A stretch of DNA of 6,174 bases from JAFDED01 sp964611635. GTDB taxonomy: Bacteria > Desulfobacterota > JAFDED01. Positions within the stretch are counted from its first letter, which is position 1. Each line of letters begins with the position of its first letter. The DNA lies in contig CAZTAS010000315.1 of the NCBI GenBank assembly GCA_964611635.1, forward strand, positions 1-6,174, given 5' to 3'. Under the pieces are notes generated by a model, which saw nothing but the letters and a program-made list of their open reading frames with translations, had not been told where the DNA came from and ran no database searches. Both the position numbers and the translations under genes were made by a program. Positions 6,160-6,174 of the stretch are shown one piece after another.

Positions 6160-6174
6160 ATGCTGTTCCAAGCC
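6160..6174 (+). CDS. start of a further gene, cut by window end
   Basis: ATG at 6160 follows GGAG (6149-6152) with a 7-base spacer, 21 bases after the previous stop codon. Only MLFQA can be read. Same strand and close spacing suggest it belongs to the same transcript as the paralogue pair. Confidence 0.4.

Overview
The window looks like part of an integron gene-cassette array from an environmental bacterium. It holds a run of unrelated, same-strand genes with visibly different base composition. Three imperfect palindromes separate them, each with the layout of an attC recombination site: a GTTRGC-type right core, a partly matching left core, and paired inner arms in which the left arm carries one unpaired extra G. 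No integrase, attI site or rRNA/tRNA gene is visible, so the host cannot be named. A Gram-negative or environmental lineage is only a guess from the attC array.

Layout: (1) positions 1-609 hold the 3' part of a GC-rich cassette encoding a GNAT acetyltransferase, whose stop codon lies inside attC-1 (559-615). (2) Positions 610-1174 form a short AT-rich cassette encoding one small, probably exported protein of unknown function, closed by attC-2 (1124-1180). (3) Positions 1175-4140 form an unusually long unit of about 3 kb. It carries a tannase (tannin acyl hydrolase, subtype B type) with all expected catalytic and gallate-binding residues, then a uroporphyrinogen-decarboxylase-superfamily protein that resembles methylcobalamin-type methyltransferases rather than HemE, and ends at attC-3 (4086-4146). 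(4) From 4141 to the window end there is first a strongly folded non-coding block (about 4158-4301) with a 14-bp outer stem and two inner hairpins. A sigma70-like promoter follows, then two adjacent paralogous genes for membrane-anchored extracytoplasmic proteins I do not recognise. A third reading frame starts at 6160 and runs off the end.

How the genes fit together: as is usual for cassettes, most do not form one pathway. The tannase and the methyltransferase-like protein could be linked, since one releases gallate from tannins and the other belongs to a superfamily that includes enzymes handling methyl groups from methoxylated compounds; this is inference. The two paralogues are only 7 nt apart, share a conserved core and both appear to face outside the cytoplasm, so they probably work together. 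The least explained parts are the folded block at 4158-4301 and the paralogue pair.
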